Of a DNA stretch of 64,000 nt, positions 58,777 through 64,000 are shown in pieces. Below the pieces are notes generated by a model. The model worked only from the letters and a program-made list of their open reading frames with translations. It did not search any database and was not told the DNA's origin. Each line of letters opens with the position of its first letter. Within the stretch, counting starts at the first letter, position 1. The position numbers and the translations under genes were made by a program. Source of the DNA: Pelodera strongyloides. Its lineage: Eukaryota; Nematoda; Chromadorea; Rhabditida; Rhabditidae. The stretch covers positions 62,001 through 126,000 of the forward strand of contig JAANDG010000055.1 in assembly GCA_036852015.1 (NCBI GenBank), in the 5' to 3' direction.

Positions 58777-61700
58777 ATGTCATCATACGGGGCAATTGGA
58801 GCTGAACAGGACGAGTGAGTTTATATTTTATAATTGATAGTTTATTTATTACAACGAGCTTGTTTCTTCTGCTCTTTAGTGCTTGTGTTTATTTGCTTAA
58901 GTACACCAGGCGCCAGTAAGCTAGTTAAACTCATCAAAAAAATCGGGATTCTGGTAGTTAAAGGTAACGTAGAGACGTTGGATTTCATTCCCTAGTCCCT
59001 CTCGTCTAGGTCCTATACCCTAGTTTTTGGACAACATTGTCGAAAGTTTGTTAAATTCAGGAGTCAGTTATTAATTGCATTCAATTTTGAATTGGTTGAT
59101 AATTAGCCAATTGATTATGAGTCCGGAGTCACTATCATTAAGAGTCCTGTGGCTGATTTTCCCATCGAATTCCTTAAAGTGCACGAACGCATGCCGATTA
59201 GCTGGATTGATAAAGCACCCAGACGAAATCTAGGAAATTTTCTTATCTTTTTCTGTAGTCTACACTATTTTTCCTTACGTTGCGCGTAAATATTGGTGTA
59301 GGTTGTGAAATGCGACGGTGGGTTTTTGTTTTATGAATACCTTAATATGCTCTTTTTGTGGTATTGGAAAGTTATATGAGATGCACTCTAATTAAGCCTA
59401 CTATGCAGAAGCAGAAGTGAATTCTATGCTGCTTTTGTGCCTTAAGTTACGTTACGTTTCAGATTATTACTGATTACAGTTTTGTAATTTTAGTATCTTT
59501 GCAACGGTGTTAATTTCAGTTTGGTTTTTTCTTCTTCCTTACTGTATTTGGTACAGTACTTATTGTTTAGTCTCGATCCGTTGCTGTCGACTGACCGAGC
59601 GGGCATGCGACGTGTGGCATCAGCATCTCGTATTAGAACCCGAAGTGTGGAAGATGCGAGATCACGGACGGACAGCCGAGGGGACAGGAGACCATATATG
59701 TATACAGGTTGGTTGTTTAGTTTTTCAGGAGCGCCCGACATTTCACTGTTCCGTTTCCGGAGGCCATTCACCACTCCGATTCCCTCATGGAAATATTCCC
59801 TGGGGACAGAAAATAGAGGATAGAGGATAAAGACGGGGAATTCCCATGGGGAATTGAGTGGTGAATATGGCCTCCGTGTGCCCCATCGGGTCAGTTACGT
59901 ACTCGGTTAGTGTTGGCAACGACAACACGCCGGCCAAGTTTCCTCAGCGCTTGGATGTATTCGTGCATTCGAACATTTTACATGCCTTGTTGAATGGTGG
60001 CAGACATTCACCACGTAGAGTTTTTAAATTTTTGTATAGTATAGATTCAATTCTACAGATACTTCAATTAGTGCTGCCTGGTCAGTCGGGTGTCTGTATT
60101 CTTGTGGTTATTTATTTATTTATTTATTAAATAACACCGAGGTTAAAAGGTTTCTGGCTTTAGGTGGTCTTGGGTTGTCGCGAGAAGGCAGCACCTTGTC
60201 ACTGACGACGGAAGAAGGACAGAGGGAACATAGCATGGCCATACGATATCGATTGTTCAATCGGCTGGATCCAGGAGGACACACCTTGGTGGGCAGTTTT
60301 TACTCACACTCTCTCGCTCGCTCTCTCTCTCTCTCTCTCGAGTTCACGTTCTCTGGTCATGCATATGCTTATTTATTCTTTATTTTAAATATTTTTAGAG
60401 AATGCCGGACCATGTGATCCCATCGGAATTCTTCTCTATACTTCCCTTTGATGATTTTAAGGACAGTTCAGGAAAGCAACCGAGTATAGTTACAATGTGA
60501 GTTTTTAGTTTTTGAAGCAACATCGTTAACTGAACTTGCTGGCTATAACCCCTTTGTGTTTAGTTAATAGTATTTGCTGTCCGAGCCCGACACTTACAGT
60601 ACAGTAACTGGTTTTTGAAATTACTAAAATTTTTTCTTCAGATTTTCTATATGGAACACAATGATGGGTACATCGCTGCTAGCCATGCCATGGGCCATGC
60701 AACAGGTTGGTTTTTTTTTCTTTAAAGCGAAATACCGGCCGGTTTTTAAAACGCATTGCGTACACCTGCTTTATTATGCAGCATATGCAAATGAGCAAAA
60801 ATCAGAATAAAAACTAGACCCTAATTAGAGTAGGTAGAGTTAGACCCCACTTTGCATAAATGCATAGGAGTGCAAGTACTTGAGATGCGTTTCAAAAATC
60901 GGCCGGTATTTCGATTTAATTATTTAGATGAATTGATGAATATATGTAAATAGTGTGTTGACTTTCGCTAAACGTTTACGCAGTATCCGGATTGTGTTTT
61001 AAATGAACTTGGCTATTGATGAAGAACTTAGACCTTTGTTGGAGCGAAGCGCTCTCTTTTGTTTGGGTAATTTCATTTCAATATAATACGTTCACCAACA
61101 CTATCTCTGTTCCTGTCTACAAAGTATTAAAGATACTGGCCCACTTAAAAAGTGTTATACCTGGAGGCTTGAGGCTTTTAGTCTTCCCTTTAGGCCGGCC
61201 TCGTCTGTGGAATAGCACTAATGATCGGTGTGGCGGGCATTGCTGTATATACTGCCTACCGAGTAGTTCAAAGTCCGCGAGGTCTACGTGAGTTCTCTTT
61301 TTCTTCGAATAATAATAAATTTTTGTTTTGGTTCGATGTAAGGCTCTGACAGTATATTGTGAACCAGTGAACTGACTTGTATGAGTATTACTAGTAGAAC
61401 TTCTTACTTGTGGAAATTGAGTGGTTCTAACTAGGATAAGAAGGCACAGTTTTATATATTTTATATTGTTCCTTTTTAGCGCTTGGTGTTGACTCAACTG
61501 TGGCCGAATTCAGCGACGTTTGCAAGTTTTTGTTTGGAAAACCTGGAGAGATTATATCAGTGGTATTTTTTGCTCGCTTTGGAAAATACTGTTTTAGCAT
61601 TTACTTGATCACTTTAAGGCTCCGAGCTCTGATTGCTATTAAATCCTAAATGTTTATATTATATTGTTTAATAGATTCGTTGAACTTTGTTTATTGCAGT

Positions 61701-64000
61701 ATTTTTTCCTGAACGGAAAATTGGCAATAAGTCAACAAAGTACAGTACACATGTAGAGCCTTAGCTCTGCATGTGTTATTTGTTACTGTAGCCAAAAGTA
61801 ATTCGCTTTTAGGTCTTCTCAGTGACAGTACTACTGGGAGGAGTTATGGTCTATTGGGTGCTGATGAGCAACTTTCTTTATTTTACGGGAAACGTTGTAT
61901 ATGGTAAGTTTATTATTAATGTTTCTACTAAAGTTTCTACTTTCGACTTGTTTCTACTAAAGTGTTCAACGGTTCAATCTTGCTTACTTTTTACTTGTTT
62001 TCGCGGTAGTTGATCTTTCTTTTTATTTAAGTTTTTTTGATAACTACCGTATGCGATGTTGTGATGTACTATGTGAGCAGTTTAAAGCGAAATGCCAGCC
62101 CCTTTGAAAAATGTGCATATGATAAACAAATCCTATGTATCCTATGCTAATTTTGTACGATTGCCGTCGACGATCGTACAAAATTAGCATAGGATACATA
62201 GGATTTGCTTATCATATGCAAATTTTCCAAAGAGGCTAGCATTTCGCTTTAAGAGTGTTTTCGCTACGTTAGTGGTGCTTAAAGTTTACATAGGGATTTG
62301 TTGTTTAGAAGCACTGCAGCCGAATAGTTCCACAATTCCGATTATGGAGAATAAGACGTTCACTTGTGATGGTGAGTTATTGCTTTCTGTTGTCATTTTC
62401 TACCTTTCTTACGGTAGACTGTAGCCTGTGTTGTACTGATGGTAACTCTAAATACATATTATCCTTTTATTATTACTGTAGCATGAACTGTAGTTCTGTA
62501 AATACGACGTCTCTTCTATGACTTTGCTGACTTTGCTCTAGCTAGCTCTTGTAGATTCCTAGATACATGTGACTGTAATGGTTGCCCTTTCTTTTTAATG
62601 GAACATTTCCAGTTCTATATTGAGTTCTTAAGTTTATAATCAAATCGCGCTTTTCTGTAATTCTTGGCTCCGAAAGGTTTTATGTGTGTTTGTTTTGCTG
62701 TATTCTCCACTGTGCTTTCAATATGTTAATTCCAGTATATTGTCCGGAAGATAACTTGGAGAAACTTTGGCCTCAAGTTTATGACGAACTGTTGGACGTT
62801 GCAGAAAATCCATGGAGTTTTGATAATCTCTGGCAATTGCAGGTTTGTTTTTTGTAGTTTACGTATTTTAGCCGAAACCCACATGGAGTTGTTCAATTCT
62901 GCTCGTGTCTGGCTGGCCCTTTTTTTTGATTTTTTTACCTTATTGGCAATCACTGATCAGCTGCTGCGTAGGATCAGCTTTTTCATGGGAAACGTGTCGT
63001 ATACGCCTACTGAAACACTTTGTTGTGTATTACGATTAATAGTGTACCTAGTTTGTTAAAGTTGTGTATGATATGACATGAATTTCATATGGTAATTATG
63101 CAAATTTGGTGCCTTTCCGCCACACAATTTACATATGACATTGTTGAGACGCAAGTATCAGCGATACCACAGAACAAACTAGGTACACACTGCTTTAACT
63201 CTTGCTCTTTGTTGCCTTTAGTCCTTTAGTGTCCCTAATATAACTGTGCGTATCAAATCCCATTTTTGCCCATGCTAGTTTATGGGTTTATATATCTTAC
63301 CCTATACTCCATTCAGGGAACCGTGCCAATCTTCCTCGCCGTGCTCACTTTTCCGTTGATGAACTTCAGATCAGCGACCTTTTTCACCAAGTTTAACGTT
63401 TTGGGTGCGTTTATTTTATATTACATGTTCTGCATGTATGTATATGCAAATGTTTCACGAGATTGTTGTTAGCCCTTCACGAGCAAGTCACTGTTGCCAA
63501 TTGTAAAGATAGACGGTTTGGAAAGCAACTTGATGTGCAAGGAGCCTAGCTGATGTTGATACTTACAAGGGTATAGGGAAGAATACTGGCATTCCATTTG
63601 TGAACAAGCTCTGTCGATGGAACATTGGGTAGGTAAACTACAGTAGAGACGAGCCTAGCTAGCGGCCGAGCGGCACTCACTTCTTAGGAGATATTTGCAC
63701 GCTATCTATGAGTATGAGGTATGAAATTGAGCGTTTCAGGTACCATTTCGGTCCTCTACCTCCTCATCTTTACTTTCTCCAAGCTTGTCGAATGTGGTTT
63801 CAATATGAATTTTGTGGATCCCTCGTCTATACACTATGTGCAATGTGGGTTTGATGTTGAGTTGATAAGTACAAGTACATTTGAACATTTGAATTGGCTT
63901 CTTGTGGTCATACTATCCCATTCAACTTGGTTGTAAGGTAAATCTAGAAATGTCAAGTTGTAATTGGGTGTTGTGCGACCACCTGATTGCTGAATCACTC
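58777..64000 (+). CDS. SLC38A9-type lysosomal amino-acid transporter / arginine sensor (3' end beyond window)
   Basis: In vertebrates SLC38A9 sits in the lysosomal membrane, senses arginine and signals to TORC1 through Rag-Ragulator. Exons in phase: 58777-58814, 59571-59707, 60164-60288, 60399-60496, 60642-60705, 61194-61287, 61480-61559, 61813-61903, 62309-62371, 62736-62842, 63317-63404 and one from 63740 whose end I cannot fix. The N-tail has DLDPLLSTD, a possible acidic dileucine sorting signal, then an Arg/Ser-rich stretch and RYRLFNRLD...MPDHVIPSE, which matches the Rag-binding tail around the PDH motif. The first membrane helix holds IFSIWNTMMGTSLLAMPWAM, with the WNTMMGTS arginine motif intact. 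Later helices include GGVMVYWVLMSNFLYFTGN and FPLMNFRSATFFTKFNVLGT. The lumenal loop carries NSST and NKTF, possible N-glycosylation sites. Several introns contain foldback elements. The start follows an acceptor at 58,746. Confidence 0.92.
59760..59873. mobile_element. Foldback element with GAGGCC-TATTCACCA-type ends, copy B, in slc38a9 intron
   Basis: It begins GAGGCCATTCACCACTCCG and ends GAGTGGTGAATATGGCCTC, inverted copies. It is homologous to 9,354-9,469. Confidence 0.8.
60309..60342. repeat. CT microsatellite in slc38a9 intron
   Basis: A run of CTCTCT interrupted by CTCGCTCG lies just past the exon ending at 60,288. Confidence 0.85.
60722..60919. mobile_element. Foldback element of the TTAAAGCG/CCGGCC family in slc38a9 intron
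   Basis: It begins TTAAAGCGAAATACCGGCCG and ends CGGCCGGTATTTCGATTTAA, inverted copies, with a TGCAAATGAGCAAAAATCAG interior shared with the paa-1 copy. It starts 16 bases past a splice donor. Confidence 0.82.
62082..62252. mobile_element. Near-perfect foldback element in slc38a9 intron
   Basis: It begins TTAAAGCGAAATGCC and ends GGCTAGCATTTCGCTTTAA. The two halves pair almost fully around the centre (ACAAATCCTATGTATCCTAT and ATAGGATACATAGGATTTG). It has no coding frame. Confidence 0.88.
63037..63198. mobile_element. Foldback element with GTGTACCTAGTTTGTT arms in slc38a9 intron
   Basis: The left end TTAATAGTGTACCTAGTTTG and the right end CAAACTAGGTACACACTGCTTTAA are inverted copies. The middle pairs weakly. 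Confidence 0.7.

Noticed and set aside
60001..60130. Plus-strand frame in slc38a9 intron before the exon at 60,164
   Set aside because: No acceptor or phase fits the neighbours, and the end is a TTTATTTATTT repeat.
1..64000. CRISPR arrays, bacterial operons or integrated viral genes
   Set aside because: All recognised genes are intron-containing animal genes. I saw no spaced identical repeats, prokaryotic signals or viral polymerase, capsid or envelope frames.

Overview
This is eukaryotic nuclear DNA from a nematode, most likely a chromadorean worm. The evidence is intron-rich genes with short exons, polypyrimidine-TTTCAG acceptors, acceptor sites lying directly on or a few bases before start codons (as expected for spliced-leader trans-splicing), a compact gene cluster with operon-like spacing, and many short foldback transposons in introns and intergenic DNA. 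I cannot name the species. Gene names below follow C. elegans usage where the family is clear. All gene models were built by hand, by matching open frames, GT/AG sites, splice phase and known family sequence.

Layout. (1) 1-2,795: a minus-strand gene for an unrecognised secreted Cys/Pro- and Thr-rich protein that runs off the left edge. (2) 2,796-9,143: a gene-poor stretch rich in foldback elements and a GA microsatellite. (3) 9,144-12,545: a minus-strand gene of ten exons for an F-box protein of unknown family. (4) 13,871-28,938: a 15-kb minus-strand gene of about 40 exons encoding the nucleoporin Nup155 (npp-8). (5) 29,496-31,395: plus-strand MBF1 (mbf-1). (6) 33,475-39,760: plus-strand PP2A scaffold subunit A (paa-1). 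(7) 40,527-48,550: a minus-strand cluster that looks like an operon, in transcription order mitochondrial tyrosyl-tRNA synthetase (yars-2), an SDHAF1-like LYR protein, and eIF3 subunit M (cif-1). (8) 49,102-57,222: plus-strand ER glucosidase I (mogs-1). (9) 58,777 to the right edge: plus-strand SLC38A9-type lysosomal amino-acid transporter, incomplete.

Most genes are core cell machinery: nuclear pore, transcription coactivator, phosphatase scaffold, translation initiation, mitochondrial translation and complex II assembly, N-glycan trimming, and arginine sensing for TORC1. The cluster pairs cytosolic and mitochondrial translation genes with a complex II assembly factor.

The most unusual signals are: a consensus 5' splice site overlapping the stop codon of the SDHAF1-like gene, which could splice in frame into cif-1; a triplicated 56-nt exon-like unit in an npp-8 intron; a hAT-like element with an 8-bp target duplication 9 bp from an npp-8 5' splice site; a large family of foldback elements sharing TTAAAGCG ends; two dispersed tRNA-Leu-like sequences; and two GC-AG introns in yars-2.
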